Translations under genes and position numbers: made by a program | Part shown: positions 28,301 through 37,205 of the stretch, in pieces | How positions within the stretch are numbered: the stretch's first letter is position 1 | Layout: each line of letters begins with the position of its first letter | Notes under the pieces: model-generated | The model's input: only the letters and a program-made list of their open reading frames with translations | The model's database searches: none | What the model was told of the DNA's origin: nothing | Assembly (NCBI RefSeq): GCF_018614655.1 | Contig: NZ_JAGGOG010000016.1 | Span: 1 to 64,000 of the forward strand | From: Pseudomonas fluorescens | GTDB taxonomy: Bacteria > Pseudomonadota > Gammaproteobacteria > Pseudomonadales > Pseudomonadaceae | Direction: 5' to 3' | Length of the DNA stretch: 64,000 nt

Positions 28301-28486
28301 GCGTTGGTGGCATCCCTGGGGTTTATTCCCATGGCATTGGCCACAGGGACCGGTGCTGAGGTGCAGAGGCCGCTGGCGACGGTGGTGATTGGCGGGATTA
28401 TCTCGTCCACGATCCTCACCCTGTTGGTATTGCCGGCGCTGTACTACTGGGCGCATCGGCGGGATGAAGAGCCCGTGAGCGACTGA
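25337..28486 (+). CDS. czcA: CzcA, RND heavy-metal efflux pump
   Basis: 1049-residue inner-membrane RND transporter of the heavy-metal (HME) class, driving Zn/Cd/Co export with protons. Twelve membrane segments in two sets of four to six flank two large periplasmic loops. Segment 4 carries LGALDFGIIVDGAVVIVENA, with the DFG..DGAVVxxEN acidic residues used for proton transfer in CzcA proteins. Length is normal. It is the last gene of czcCBA and is followed directly by tandem REPIN units. Confidence 0.95.
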   Translation: MFERLIQFAIEQRIIVLLAVLLMAGVGIASYQKLPIDAVPDITNVQVQINSAAAGFSPLETEQRITFPIETAMAGLPGLQQTRSLSRSGLSQVTVIFKDGTDLFFARQLVNERLQVAREQLPEGVEARMGPISTGLGEIFLWTVEAEDGARKEDGTAYTPTDLRVIQDWIIKPQLRNVPGVAEINTIGGFAKEYQIAPDPKRLAAYNLTLTDLVTALERNNANVGAGYIERSGEQLLIRAPGQVASIEDIANIVINTVDGTPIRVRNVAQVDIGRELRTGAATENGREVVLGTVFMLIGENSRTVSQAVAKKLEEINRSLPEGVVAVTVYDRTNLVEKAISTVKKNLFEGALLVIVILFLFLGNIRAALITAMVIPLAMLFTFTGMFTNKVSANLMSLGALDFGIIVDGAVVIVENAIRRLAHAQQRHGRLLTRSERLHEVFAAAKEARRALIFGQLIIMVVYLPIFALTGVAGKMFHPMAFTVVIALLGAMILSVTFVPAAIALFVTGKVKEEENLVMRTARRAYAPVLDWVMVHRPLAFGLAVLTIVVSGAVASRMGSEFIPSLSEGDFAQQAMRVPGTSLTQSVQMQQQLEKTLLAKVPEVERVFARTGTAEIASDPMPPNISDSYVMLKPKDQWPDPKKSREAIIADIQRASAIVPGSVYELSQPIQLRFNELISGVRSDVAVKVLGDDMAVLNTTAGEIAETLQGLKGASEVKVEQTSGLPVLTINIDRDKAARFGLNVGDVQDTIAVAVGGRQAGTMYEGDRRFDMVVRLSDALRTDIDGLSRLLIPIPALASNAGGQIGFIALSEVASLDLVLGPNQISRENGKRLVIVSANVRGRDIGSFVEEAATAITTQVKIPAGYWTTWGGQFEQLKEASERLRIVVPVALLLVFGLLFMMFNNLKDGLLVFTGIPFALTGGIMALWLRDIPLSISVGVGFIALSGVAVLNGLVMIAFIRNLREEGRTLSVAINEGALTRLRPVLMTALVASLGFIPMALATGTGAEVQRPLATVVIGGIISSTILTLLVLPALYYWAHRRDEEPVSD

Positions 28487-28970
28487 CCTGTAGCCGCTGG
28501 CGCAGCCTGCGATCGGCTGCGCAGCAGACGCCAGGGTCTTGAAACCGCCGAAGGCCCTACGGCCCTTATCGCAGCCTCGTGCCTCGGCAGCGGCTACAGG
28601 GCCATGTCGAGCACCTGTAGCCGCTGGCGTAGCCTGCGATCGGCTGCGCAGCAGACGCCAGGGTCTTGAAACCGCCGAAGGTCCTGCGGCCCTTATCGCA
28701 GCCTCGTACCTCGGCAGCGGCTACAGGGCCATGTCGATCACCTGTAGCCGCTGGCGCAGCCTGCGATCGGCTGCGCAGCAGTCGCCAGGTTCTTGAAACC
28801 GCTGAAGGTCCTGCGGCCCTTATCGCAGCCTCGTACCTCGGCAGCGGCTACAGATTAAATGCAGCCATCCTGTAGCCTGCGATCGGCTGCGTAGCAGACG
28901 CCAGGTTCTTGAAACCGCTGAAGGTCCTTCGGCCCTTATCGCAGCCTCGTGCCTCGGCAGCGGCTACAAA
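28487..28970. repeat. Four tandem REPIN-like units of 127 bp
   Basis: Units begin at 28487, 28614, 28741 and about 28869; the first three are spaced exactly 127 bases apart. Each opens with CCTGTAGCCGCTGGCG and closes with CAGCGGCTACAG, so each unit is itself a long inverted repeat. The fourth has lost about 12 bases of the opening arm. They begin at the czcA stop codon, and the 582-base gap to the next gene holds nothing else but a terminator. Confidence 0.9.
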
Positions 28971-28974
28971 GGGC

Positions 28975-29000
28975 AAAAAAAACGCCCCAATCGGGGCGTT
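28975..29000 (-). terminator. Terminator of the small secreted-protein gene
   Basis: A stem (AACGCCCC/GGGGCGTT, two-base loop) is followed on the minus strand by eight T residues. It lies downstream of the 64-residue gene at 29069-29263. Confidence 0.85.
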
Positions 29001-29068
29001 AAAAATTCATCTCTTTCCAAAGGAGCTACACAAAAGCTTCAGAGATGAATGTGCTCGGTGTGCGCCGT

Positions 29069-29263
29069 TCAGATTGCCTCTTTCGAGGTTTTATCGGCCT
29101 CTGCGGACGGCGTCTGGGCCACAGCTTCTGAACCATGGATCTGCTGCTGTTGCTGGCGAAACTCGGCGAGGAACTGCTTGGAGCGGTCGCTGCCGTCGTC
29201 AGCCAGCGCTGCGGTCGAAAGGGTGCCCAGCAAACTGATGAATAACACGTTAAGTAGTTTCAT
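29069..29263 (-). CDS. Small secreted protein of unknown function
   Basis: 64 residues starting at ATG 29263 (MKLLNVLFISLLG), with GGAG seven bases upstream. A Sec signal peptide is predicted with cleavage after ALA near residue 22, leaving a mature peptide of about 40 residues rich in Gln, Ser and Lys (SKQFLAEFRQQQQQIHG). A good terminator follows. No family recognised. Confidence 0.65.
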   Translation of the reverse strand: MKLLNVLFISLLGTLSTAALADDGSDRSKQFLAEFRQQQQQIHGSEAVAQTPSAEADKTSKEAI

Positions 29264-29447
29264 AAATGTTCTCCAGACAAGGCCTGTGCCGTTAGTTGAA
29301 AACAAACCTCGGCTGGGCGATGCGGCCAGTATATGAAGGTCAACTTAACGAGAAGGTGAGGGCGATATTACAGTTCTGACAGGCTGCAAGTTGTGAACAG
29401 ATGTAGGTCAACGGCAAGTGAATGTAAGCACTTGCCGCTGAGGTGTA

Positions 29448-30776
29448 TCAGAGGATGGCGAGCGGGTATTCAACGATCAGGCGAAGTTCTTCCAGATCCG
29501 ATTCAAAGGCACTGGAGCGCACCGTCGCCTGGCGAACCCGCAGCGACAGATCCTTCAGGTTGCCGCCTTGCACCACATACTTGGCCTCGATATCCCGCTC
29601 CCACCGACGTTGATCGGTCAACGGATTACCCGCCGCATCGCGGCGCATGTACACCGAGTTGGCGTTGCTGTAGTCGCCCCCGGTGCCTTTGCCGTAGCGG
29701 GTCATGAAGGACAGGCCGGGAATGCCGAAGGGCTGCATGTCCAGGTTGTAGGTGACCATCCACGAACGCTCCTTGGGCGAGTTGAAGTCGCTGTACTGGA
29801 TCGAGTTATCGAGGAAGATCGAGTCCGACTGGCGCAGGTAATCGAAGTCGTCATTACCGTTGTTGCGCTGGTGCGATAGCGCCAGTTTATGGGCGCCCAT
29901 CTTCACGCCGAGTTTGGCGCTCCAGATGTTGTTATTGAATTGCCCCAGCAGCTTCTTGCCTTCGTCCTGAGCGTTGTAATAGTTGAAGCCGCCGAACAAC
30001 GACACCTCATCCGTCAGCGGATAGCTGGCCGCGGTACCGAAGTAGTATTGATCCCAGGCATCTTTCAAGCGGCTGCTGTAAAGGCTGACGCTGACATTCG
30101 GGTTCACTTGGTAATCGCCACCGAAGTAGCCGACCCAGGGGGCGTCGACCTTGCCTGCGTAGAAGGTGGCGAAGCCATTGTTCATGCCGCTGGCGTTGGG
30201 CTGGCTCATGGCATGCAGACGCCCGCCTTGCAGGGTCAAGCCGTCAAAGCTGGTGTTTTGTGCGGTGACCCCGCGAAAGCTTTCCGGCAGCAACCGTGAA
30301 TCACCGTAATGCACCACTGGCGTTTGCGGGAATACATCGCCGGCTTTAATCACGGTATCCAGCAGGCGCACTTTCAGGGCTCCGCCGAGCTTGCTGTAGT
30401 TGTCTTCGGGACGGTTGTCGCTGTCCACCGGCAGCACGCCGAACGATCCCTTGCCGCCGCTGCGGCCGGTGCCCGAGTCCAGTTTCAGGCCATACATGGC
30501 AAAGGCGTCCAGGCCAAAACCGACGGTACCCTGGGTGAAGCCGGATTCGAACTTGCTGATCAGGCCCTGGGCCCAGGCTTGCGAATACCCGTTGCCGGTG
30601 GGGCTGGACTGGCCCTTGCGGTCATCGCGGTTGAAGTAAAAATTACGGGCCAGCACGTTCAACGTACTGCCTTCGATAAACCCTTCAGGTTGCTCTTCCA
30701 CGGCCATGCCGGCCAGTGGCGTACAACCCGCCAGGGCCGCAATGAATGAAAGGGAAAGTTTGTGGTTAGTGCACAT
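29448..30776 (-). CDS. OprD-family outer-membrane porin
   Basis: 442-residue porin with an N-terminal signal peptide (MCTNHKLSLS...MA). OprD-family features are the FxEGSTLNVLARNFYFNRD start of the mature barrel, the repeated LGVKMGAHKLALSHQ and SWMVTYNLDM strands, and the closing LRLIVEYPLAIL strand. These channels take up basic amino acids, dipeptides or aromatic acids; the substrate is not evident. GAGGAG lies seven bases before the ATG. Confidence 0.92.
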   Translation of the reverse strand: MCTNHKLSLSFIAALAGCTPLAGMAVEEQPEGFIEGSTLNVLARNFYFNRDDRKGQSSPTGNGYSQAWAQGLISKFESGFTQGTVGFGLDAFAMYGLKLDSGTGRSGGKGSFGVLPVDSDNRPEDNYSKLGGALKVRLLDTVIKAGDVFPQTPVVHYGDSRLLPESFRGVTAQNTSFDGLTLQGGRLHAMSQPNASGMNNGFATFYAGKVDAPWVGYFGGDYQVNPNVSVSLYSSRLKDAWDQYYFGTAASYPLTDEVSLFGGFNYYNAQDEGKKLLGQFNNNIWSAKLGVKMGAHKLALSHQRNNGNDDFDYLRQSDSIFLDNSIQYSDFNSPKERSWMVTYNLDMQPFGIPGLSFMTRYGKGTGGDYSNANSVYMRRDAAGNPLTDQRRWERDIEAKYVVQGGNLKDLSLRVRQATVRSSAFESDLEELRLIVEYPLAIL

Positions 30777-31001
30777 GTTTCGCTCCTCGTTATTGGCAGC
30801 TATCAGCCTTTTATTAAGTGGGCGTTATTGTTGGTTTGGCCCAGATTGATAGTTGCAAACACGAGATAACGGCGAGGTGGCGCGAGGATTACAATTTTGG
30901 AAGTTCGGTCGCATATAACGGATAAGTAATCTTTCAGTGACGCTCCTGACAGGGTTGGTTCGTTAACCTCGGTACTGAATATTTCAGACGAGGAACACCC
31001 C

Positions 31002-31334
31002 ATGAATACCCTAACCGTCACAGTAGGCGCGTTGGTCCTGGCCCTGTCGTTCGGCGCAATGGCCGAGGGCGGTGGTGATCGTACCTTTACCCAGTTGATG
31101 GACAACAACCAGAAGGCCATGGCCCTGTATGCCGCGAAAAACGGCAAGCCCGCACCCGAGGTTCAGGCCTATCGCTACGGCATGAAGCTGGACATTGCCA
31201 AGGTGGTCAATGTGACGCCGCCGATCCGTGCGTGCGAGGTGGTGCCGTCGCGCATGACCTACGAAGACTCCACCGGCAAGCTCAATACTCTGGAGTATCA
31301 GGTGATGGGCATGTGCCGTAATAACGGCAGTTGA
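31002..31334 (+). CDS. DUF2790 small exported protein
   Basis: 110 residues with a signal peptide ending AMA near residue 22. The C-terminal half matches the Pseudomonas DUF2790 pattern: YRYGMKLDIAKVV, then C near residue 79 in RACEVVPSRMTYEDS, then YQVMGMCRNNGS with a second Cys. The two Cys could pair. Function unknown. GAGGAA lies seven bases before the start. Confidence 0.85.
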   Translation: MNTLTVTVGALVLALSFGAMAEGGGDRTFTQLMDNNQKAMALYAAKNGKPAPEVQAYRYGMKLDIAKVVNVTPPIRACEVVPSRMTYEDSTGKLNTLEYQVMGMCRNNGS

Positions 31335-31390
31335 GAATGCGTAGAAAGTAGCCGGTGCTGTGGGACCGTCTGCCAGTTTCAGTTGGCCAC

Positions 31391-31918
31391 TTAAGCGCTG
31401 CCGTGGATTTCAAAGTGCAGCATGTCGAACCACTGCCCATGCAGCAGAAAGCTTTTGCGTGAATGCCCGTACTGAGTAAAACCACTGCGTTCCAGCACCC
31501 GGACCGAGCCCAGGTTTTCCGGACGTACCGTGGCTTCGATCCGCAGTAATCCATGGTCTTGAAAGGCTTTCTGCAACCCCAGGGCTACCGCCTGCCGAGC
31601 CAGGCCGCGGCCGGTATACTCGGCCCCCATGCGGTAGCCCAGGGACGCCGAATGGTAGTAGCGGCGCCGCACCTGGGTGAAGTTGAGTCGCCCCACCAAC
31701 AGGCCGTTCTCGCGCACCAGGTACTGGTAGGTGTGATCTTCGCGAGCTTCCTGCAAAGCGGTTTCGATGGCCCGGGTCACGCCGTCGACGCTGTAGTAAG
31801 CGTCCGGGCGAGCATTGATCCAGCTTTCGAAAAACGCCCGGTTGGCCAGCTCGAACGCCAGCATTTCGTGCATGTCATCCCACTGTGGGGGCGTCAATGT
31901 CAGGTTCATCCTTGGCAA
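31391..31918 (-). CDS. GNAT N-acetyltransferase, RimJ/RimL-like
   Basis: 175 residues of the RimJ/RimL-like GNAT class. The acetyl-CoA loop is GRGLARQAVALGL at about residues 106-118, followed by RIEATVRPENLGSVRVLERSGF, the usual end of this class. The target (ribosomal protein, other protein or small molecule) is unknown. Confidence 0.85.
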   Translation of the reverse strand: MPRMNLTLTPPQWDDMHEMLAFELANRAFFESWINARPDAYYSVDGVTRAIETALQEAREDHTYQYLVRENGLLVGRLNFTQVRRRYYHSASLGYRMGAEYTGRGLARQAVALGLQKAFQDHGLLRIEATVRPENLGSVRVLERSGFTQYGHSRKSFLLHGQWFDMLHFEIHGSA

Positions 31919-32022
31919 GCCTCGTGGTCAGTGTCACTTGTGCCTCCTTCATCTCATGATCCGGCCGGTGGATTCAAGTTTCAGGTATCGTTGGATTTTC
32001 CCCGAGCACCGGAAGACCGTCC

Positions 32023-32604
32023 ATGAGCCTTACCTATCGTCGTCCCGTCCCGCTGTCCAAGGCCTACCGTTTGCTCAACCATGGGCCGACCGTGCTGGTC
32101 AGTGCCGCCCACAATGGGCAACGCAATATCATGGCGGCCGCCTGGGCCATGCCGTTGGATTTCGAACCGCCGAAAGTCGCCGTGGTACTGGACAAGGCCA
32201 CTTGGACCCGGCAGTTGCTCGAAGGCGCAGGTAGCTTTGTGCTCAACGTACCGTGCGTGGCCCAGGCCGATATTGTGCAAACCGTGGGTAACACCACCGG
32301 CAGCGATCGGGACAAGTTCGAAGCCTATGGCTTGCAGGCATTCACTGGCGAGCAAACCGATGCACCGATGCTTGAAGGCTGCGTGGCCTGGCTGGAATGC
32401 CGCCTGTTGCCAGAGCCGCATAACCAGCAGACCTATGACCTGTTCCTCGCCGAAGTGATCGCCGCCCAGGCCGACGAGCGAGTGTTCAGCGATGGCCGTT
32501 GGCACTTCGAAGGCCAGGATGCGCTGCGCACCTTGCACCATGTGGCGGGCGGGAATTTCCTGACGATTGGCCAGCCGGTGGTTGGGCGCCAGCTCGACGT
32601 CTGA
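32023..32604 (+). CDS. Flavin reductase-like protein
   Basis: 193-residue protein of the flavin reductase/FMN-binding split-barrel family. The N-terminal segment PTVLVSAAHNGQRNIMAAAWAMPLDFEPP is the flavin-binding pattern. Members reduce flavins or bind FMN for monooxygenases. No partner oxygenase is adjacent. It converges on the LysR gene with a three-base gap. Confidence 0.85.
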   Translation: MSLTYRRPVPLSKAYRLLNHGPTVLVSAAHNGQRNIMAAAWAMPLDFEPPKVAVVLDKATWTRQLLEGAGSFVLNVPCVAQADIVQTVGNTTGSDRDKFEAYGLQAFTGEQTDAPMLEGCVAWLECRLLPEPHNQQTYDLFLAEVIAAQADERVFSDGRWHFEGQDALRTLHHVAGGNFLTIGQPVVGRQLDV

Positions 32605-32607
32605 GGC

Positions 32608-33492
32608 TTACCACCGGGCCTGGCTCAGCGCCTCGGCAAACGCCATCAGCTTTGGTGAATATTGCCGGGAGGGCGGATAGACCAGCGACAACGCCCGGCT
32701 GCGGCCGGCGAAGTCTTCCAGCAACGGCACCAGACGGCCGGCGGCGAGGTCTTCACGCACGGCGAAGTCCATCACCTGGGCGATGCCAAAACCACCGACA
32801 GCGCCGTCCACCAAGGCGTCGCCGATATCGAAGATAAGCCGGCCCTCGACGCTGACATCGCGCACTTTTCCATCGAGCATGAACTGCCACTCCACCAGCC
32901 GCCCGCTGCGCAGGTTGCGCACGGTCAGGCAGTTGTGGTGCTTGAGGTCATCGACGGTTTGCGGCGCACCAAAACGTGCGAGGTACGCGGGCGAGGCGAC
33001 CGTGACCCAGCGTAGCGGCGCCAGTGCCCGGGCGATCAGGCGTTGATCCTGGATTTCACCGGTGCGCAGCAGGGCGTCGAAGCCTTCGTCGACGATGTCC
33101 ACCAATCGGTCAGTCATCACCGCTTCGATGCACAAGTCAGGGAAACGTTGGGTCAGCTCGCCAATTACCGGCATCACCACCTTGCGCCCGAACAGCGACG
33201 GCGTGCTGATCTTCAGCAACCCCGACGGCGAGCAGCGACGGTCCAGCATCTGCCGTTCGGCTTCCGCCAGTTCGGCGAGCAACGGGGCGCTGCGCTCGTA
33301 CAGCATCTGGCCATCGGGCGTGAGGCTGACACTGCGGGTATTGCGCTGCAACAGGCGCACACCCAACTCGTTTTCCAGCCGGGAAATGGCCCGGGACAAC
33401 CCCGACTGCGTCAGGCCCAGGTCACCGGCCGCGCGGGTAAAGCTACGGGTCTCGGCAACTCGAACCAACAGGCGAACAGCGTTCAGATCCAT
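32608..33492 (-). CDS. LysR-type transcriptional regulator
   Basis: 294 residues from MDLNAVRLLV. The N-terminal winged helix-turn-helix is clear (SFTRAAGDLGLTQSGLSRAISRLENELGVRLLQR), followed by a substrate-binding domain. Upstream in-frame ATGs at 33504 and 33534 are possible starts; none has a convincing ribosome site. It is divergent from an MFS drug transporter 96 bases away, which is the likeliest regulated gene. Confidence 0.9.
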   Translation of the reverse strand: MDLNAVRLLVRVAETRSFTRAAGDLGLTQSGLSRAISRLENELGVRLLQRNTRSVSLTPDGQMLYERSAPLLAELAEAERQMLDRRCSPSGLLKISTPSLFGRKVVMPVIGELTQRFPDLCIEAVMTDRLVDIVDEGFDALLRTGEIQDQRLIARALAPLRWVTVASPAYLARFGAPQTVDDLKHHNCLTVRNLRSGRLVEWQFMLDGKVRDVSVEGRLIFDIGDALVDGAVGGFGIAQVMDFAVREDLAAGRLVPLLEDFAGRSRALSLVYPPSRQYSPKLMAFAEALSQARW

Positions 33493-33587
33493 GATTAAAG
33501 TCATTACTGAAAGAGTGATAGGGCTATTTATCATCTGTGGCGCATGAAAGACACTGGCCGCACTTCATTTTCGGACAGGATGCTGTG

Positions 33588-34994
33588 ATGCCCGCTACTC
33601 CTTTGACGCGACCTTCGGGCTGGATGCTTGCGCTGCTGGCAACGGCGCAGTTGATCATCGCCCTGGACGCAACCATCGTGTTTGTCGCCCTGCCACAAAT
33701 CGGCAGCCACCTCGGGTTTTCTGTCCAGCAACTGCAATGGGTGGTCAGCGCCTATACGGTGGCGTTTGGCGGCTTTCTACTCTTGGGTGGTCGGGCGGCG
33801 GACCTGTTGGGCAAGCGGCGTTTGTACATGCTTGGCCAGTCGTTGTACGCGCTGTCATCGCTGGCGGCGGTGCTGGGAGGCAGCGCGTTGCTGCTGGTGT
33901 TGGCGCGGGCGGTGCAGGGTGTCGGCGGCGCGTTGTTGTTCCCGGCGACCCTGGCGCTGATCAACACCTATTACGCTGAAGGGCCGGCCCGCAACCGGGC
34001 TTTTGCGGTGTGGAGCGCGGCGTCGGCGGCGGGCTTGGCTCTGGGGGCGTTGCTGGGTGGGGTGTTGACGCAATGGTGGGGCTGGGAGGCGGTGTTTCTG
34101 GTCAATGTGCCATTGGCGGGCGCTTGCGCGTTGGCGGCGCGCCGCTGGATTCCTGCCGACGGGGAGCGCGCTCACGGACGCAGTTTTGATCTCAGCGGCG
34201 CGTTGACCGTGACAGTGGGCGCAACCCTGTTGGTGTTTGCCTTGGTGCAAGGGCCGGAGTGGGGCTGGACGGCGCCTGCCACGTTGGGCTGCATGCTGGT
34301 GGCGCTGGTGTTGCTCGGGCTCTTCGCCTGGATCGAACACCGGGGCCGTGACCCGCTGATGCCGCTGCGCTTGTTCGGCTATCGCGAGTTGCGCATGGCG
34401 ATGGTGCTGACGGCGGTGTTCATGAGTAGCTTCGGCGTGCAGTACTACTTTCTGGCGGTGTACTACCAGCAGATCTACGGCTACAGCGTGTTGGCGTCAG
34501 GGTTGGCGTTCTTGCCGGCGACGTTGGTGTGCACCCTGGGCATCTGGCTGGCCGAACGCTCGTTGGTACGATTTGGCTTGCGCACGACCCTGGTCAGCGG
34601 CCAACTGGCCGGTGCGCTGGGCATCGCATTGGTGTGCCTGGCGTTGCCGAGTGGGGCGGGATTCTGGCCGTTGCTGCCGGGGATCTTGATCCTGAGTGTC
34701 GGCCAGGGCATGACGTGGACCGCCATGTGGGTGTCTGCCGGTCTTGGCATCAAACCGGGAGAGCAGGGCGTGGCGGCGGGGATGGCGTCCACCAGCCAGC
34801 AAATTGGCGGGGCATTGGGGTTGGCGTTGCTGGTGTCTATGGCCAATGCCGGTGGTGGGACCGGCGCGGGTCAGGCATCTGGCATTGAACTGGCATTGTG
34901 GTGGAGTGCGGCGATTGCCCTGGCGGGGGCGGTGCTGGCGTTGCGGCTCAAGCCTGCGGTGGTGAATTCAGGCCCAGTACTTGAAACCTCTTAA
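33588..34994 (+). CDS. MFS transporter, DHA2 (14-segment drug:H+ antiporter) type
   Basis: 468 residues with about 14 membrane segments. The LDATIVFVALPQI motif near residue 26 is characteristic of the DHA2/EmrB group, and GGRAADLLGKRR is the MFS motif A loop. I start at ATG 33588; the frame is open further upstream. The neighbouring LysR gene is divergent and may control it. The exported compound is unknown. Confidence 0.88.
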   Translation: MPATPLTRPSGWMLALLATAQLIIALDATIVFVALPQIGSHLGFSVQQLQWVVSAYTVAFGGFLLLGGRAADLLGKRRLYMLGQSLYALSSLAAVLGGSALLLVLARAVQGVGGALLFPATLALINTYYAEGPARNRAFAVWSAASAAGLALGALLGGVLTQWWGWEAVFLVNVPLAGACALAARRWIPADGERAHGRSFDLSGALTVTVGATLLVFALVQGPEWGWTAPATLGCMLVALVLLGLFAWIEHRGRDPLMPLRLFGYRELRMAMVLTAVFMSSFGVQYYFLAVYYQQIYGYSVLASGLAFLPATLVCTLGIWLAERSLVRFGLRTTLVSGQLAGALGIALVCLALPSGAGFWPLLPGILILSVGQGMTWTAMWVSAGLGIKPGEQGVAAGMASTSQQIGGALGLALLVSMANAGGGTGAGQASGIELALWWSAAIALAGAVLALRLKPAVVNSGPVLETS

Positions 34995-35042
34995 GGTACT
35001 TGTGGCAAGCCCCCTCGCCACAGGGGTTTATCAGATCGCGCC

Positions 35043-35852
35043 TCAGCGCCCGAGCATCTTCACCCACCGCGACGGCGGCAACCCGAAGGTGCTGTGAAAT
35101 TGCCGGGTCATGTGACTCTGATCGGTGAACCCGGCCGTCAGCGCAGCATCCACCAACGATTGCCCCTGGCCGATCAAGGTCCGCACCAGGTCCAGGCGGC
35201 GCATGGTCAGGTAACGGTAGGGGCTGGTGCCGAACAACAGGCGAAAATCCCGCGACAACGCCCAACGGTCACGACCACTGTGCGCGGCCATCTCTTCCAG
35301 CGTGACGGGCCGGCCCAGGGCGCTGTGGATAAACTCACGGGCACGTTCGGCGGCCCGGTAATCAAAGGTCTTGCGGACGACGCTGATCCCTGAGGCGTTG
35401 TTCAGGGCCTGGGCCAGGTCAAACAGCGCGTCTTGCTCTTGCAACGGATCAATGGGGCAGTCCAGGCTTTGCAGCAGCACTTCACTGGCCCGGTACAACC
35501 ACGGATCGCGGGACAAGCCAGCATGGACAAACGGTAACGGCTTGCCGCCGAGGATTTGCTGGATCAGCGCCGGCTCTACATAAATCATCCGGTACTTGAA
35601 ACCTTCCTCGCTGCTGGCCCAACCGTCATGGACTTCGTCGGGATGCAGCACCATGGTGGTGCCGGGCAGGCTGTGGGTTTTGTTGCCGCGGTAATGAAAA
35701 CTCTGCACTCCGAACAGGGTGCGACCGATGGCATAGGTGTCGTGGCGATGGGGATCGAAGCCGAACCCGGAAAAGTACGCCTCGATACGCTCCAGGCCAC
35801 TGGCGTGGGGCGCGCGGTGCAGCCAGTCGATGTTGGAAGTCGGTTTGCCCAT
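35043..35852 (-). CDS. AraC-family transcriptional regulator
   Basis: 269 residues: an N-terminal cupin-like sensing domain (HRHDTYAIGRTLFGVQSFHYRG) and a C-terminal double helix-turn-helix with TLEEMAAHSGRDRWALSRDFR and DAALTAGFTDQSHMTRQFHSTFGLPPSRW. I start at MGKPTSNIDW. It is divergent from a LysE exporter gene 150 bases away, a common pairing for amino-acid export control. Confidence 0.88.
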   Translation of the reverse strand: MGKPTSNIDWLHRAPHASGLERIEAYFSGFGFDPHRHDTYAIGRTLFGVQSFHYRGNKTHSLPGTTMVLHPDEVHDGWASSEEGFKYRMIYVEPALIQQILGGKPLPFVHAGLSRDPWLYRASEVLLQSLDCPIDPLQEQDALFDLAQALNNASGISVVRKTFDYRAAERAREFIHSALGRPVTLEEMAAHSGRDRWALSRDFRLLFGTSPYRYLTMRRLDLVRTLIGQGQSLVDAALTAGFTDQSHMTRQFHSTFGLPPSRWVKMLGR

Positions 35853-36002
35853 GGTGGCTTGTCGCAAGGTGAGGTGGAAACACGTTAACCCAGTCTGAAT
35901 CCACTGTCTGCCGGGGTCTTGTACGATTGTGCGCGGCGTGGGCAGACAGCCCCTTGGGCGTGGCCTATGATTCCAGTTCATGTACTGACCCGGTGCAACC
36001 CC

Positions 36003-36641
36003 ATGCAATTTTTCAATCCGGCCTACGCCACACCGCTGATGTCGCTGGCCCTGCTCTGGACCGTCGCGGTGGTGACGCCGGGGCCCAATTTCTTCAACAC
36101 CGCGCAACTGGCGGCCAGCTGTTCGCGCCGCCATGGTGTGGTGGCCTCGTCAGGCGTGGCCACCGGCACCGTGATGTGGGGGTTGGCGGGTGGCTTGGGC
36201 ATCAAGTCGCTGTTCACCGCCGCTCCCATGTTGTATCTGGCGTTCAAAATCATCGGCGGCTGCTACCTGATTTATCTGGGGTTGAAACTGTTCAAACGCT
36301 CGACGCCTGCCATGAGTCAGAGCCTGTTGCCGGACGAACCCCGACGCTCGCTGTTTTCTGCCTGGCGCCTGGGCTTGCTGGGCAATCTGTCCAACCCCAA
36401 GGCCGCGTTATTTGTCGCCACCATCTTTGCTTCCACCATGCCGCCGTCACCCTCGCCGATGTTGCTGACTTTGGCCGTGATCACCATGGCGACGCTGTCA
36501 TTCAGTTGGTACTCCTGCGTGGCGCTGGTGTTTTCCAGTGAACGAATGGCCAGCCTCTACAGCCGCTCGCGCAAGTGGCTGGATCGCTTTGCCGGCAGTT
36601 GTTATGTGTTGTTCGGGGCGCATCTGGTGACCACTCGCTGA
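36003..36641 (+). CDS. LysE-family amino acid exporter
   Basis: 212-residue inner-membrane exporter of the LysE/RhtB family with six hydrophobic segments. The N-terminal VAVVTPGPNFFNTAQLA holds the family's TPGPN motif, and GCYLIYLGLKLF is also typical. The start at ATG 36003 gives a standard length. Probably controlled by the divergent AraC regulator. Confidence 0.9.
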   Translation: MQFFNPAYATPLMSLALLWTVAVVTPGPNFFNTAQLAASCSRRHGVVASSGVATGTVMWGLAGGLGIKSLFTAAPMLYLAFKIIGGCYLIYLGLKLFKRSTPAMSQSLLPDEPRRSLFSAWRLGLLGNLSNPKAALFVATIFASTMPPSPSPMLLTLAVITMATLSFSWYSCVALVFSSERMASLYSRSRKWLDRFAGSCYVLFGAHLVTTR

Positions 36642-36656
36642 AACGGAGTCAAGACC

Positions 36657-37142
36657 ATGGAGTGGGAATACATTGTGTTGGCACCACTGGTTATTGGCGT
36701 CCAGGCCTTCGCCCTGTGGGTGGTCTACCGGGTCTGGAAGCACTTGAACAAGCCGCGGGCTTGCGCGACCACGGCCTATGCACCAGGCACCGGTCTCAAT
36801 GGTGCCAACATCCCGGTACTGGCGACGTTTGTCGGTATTCGTGTATTGCCTTGGGTGGCGCTCGCCAGCAACAACCTCAATCCTGTGTTGAAGATTGACG
36901 GAGACAGCCTGGTGTATCGAGTCTTGCGGCAGCGGCAGCGGCCGCTGTCCTCGATACTCCAGGTGGACGTGCGCAGCGCCTATGGCACCTTCAACCTCAT
37001 ATTCGAGTTCCGGGACTCACCCCTGACGTTCATCGCCAACCTTGGCAGCGCCGAGCGCGGTGCTTACGTGCTGTCGATGCTGCCCACCAGCGTGATGCTT
37101 TCCGAGCGGGCACAGGCTGCGAAAATCGCGCTGCCTCTTTAA
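36657..37142 (+). CDS. Hypothetical membrane-anchored protein
   Basis: 161 residues. One hydrophobic segment near residues 6-25 and perhaps a second near 55-72 are followed by a soluble region of about 85 residues. It starts 15 bases after the LysE gene and may be co-transcribed. Not recognised. Confidence 0.6.
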   Translation: MEWEYIVLAPLVIGVQAFALWVVYRVWKHLNKPRACATTAYAPGTGLNGANIPVLATFVGIRVLPWVALASNNLNPVLKIDGDSLVYRVLRQRQRPLSSILQVDVRSAYGTFNLIFEFRDSPLTFIANLGSAERGAYVLSMLPTSVMLSERAQAAKIALPL

Positions 37143-37205
37143 GTTCGGGCGAGCCTCGTGTTAAGTAGCGTGACTTTTCAGAACACGTTCAATGCGAGGC
37201 CGGAC

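Noticed and set aside
28487..28970. Regularly spaced repeats resembling a CRISPR array
   Set aside because: Units are about 127 bp, each internally palindromic, with no unique spacers and no cas genes; they are REPIN-like elements.
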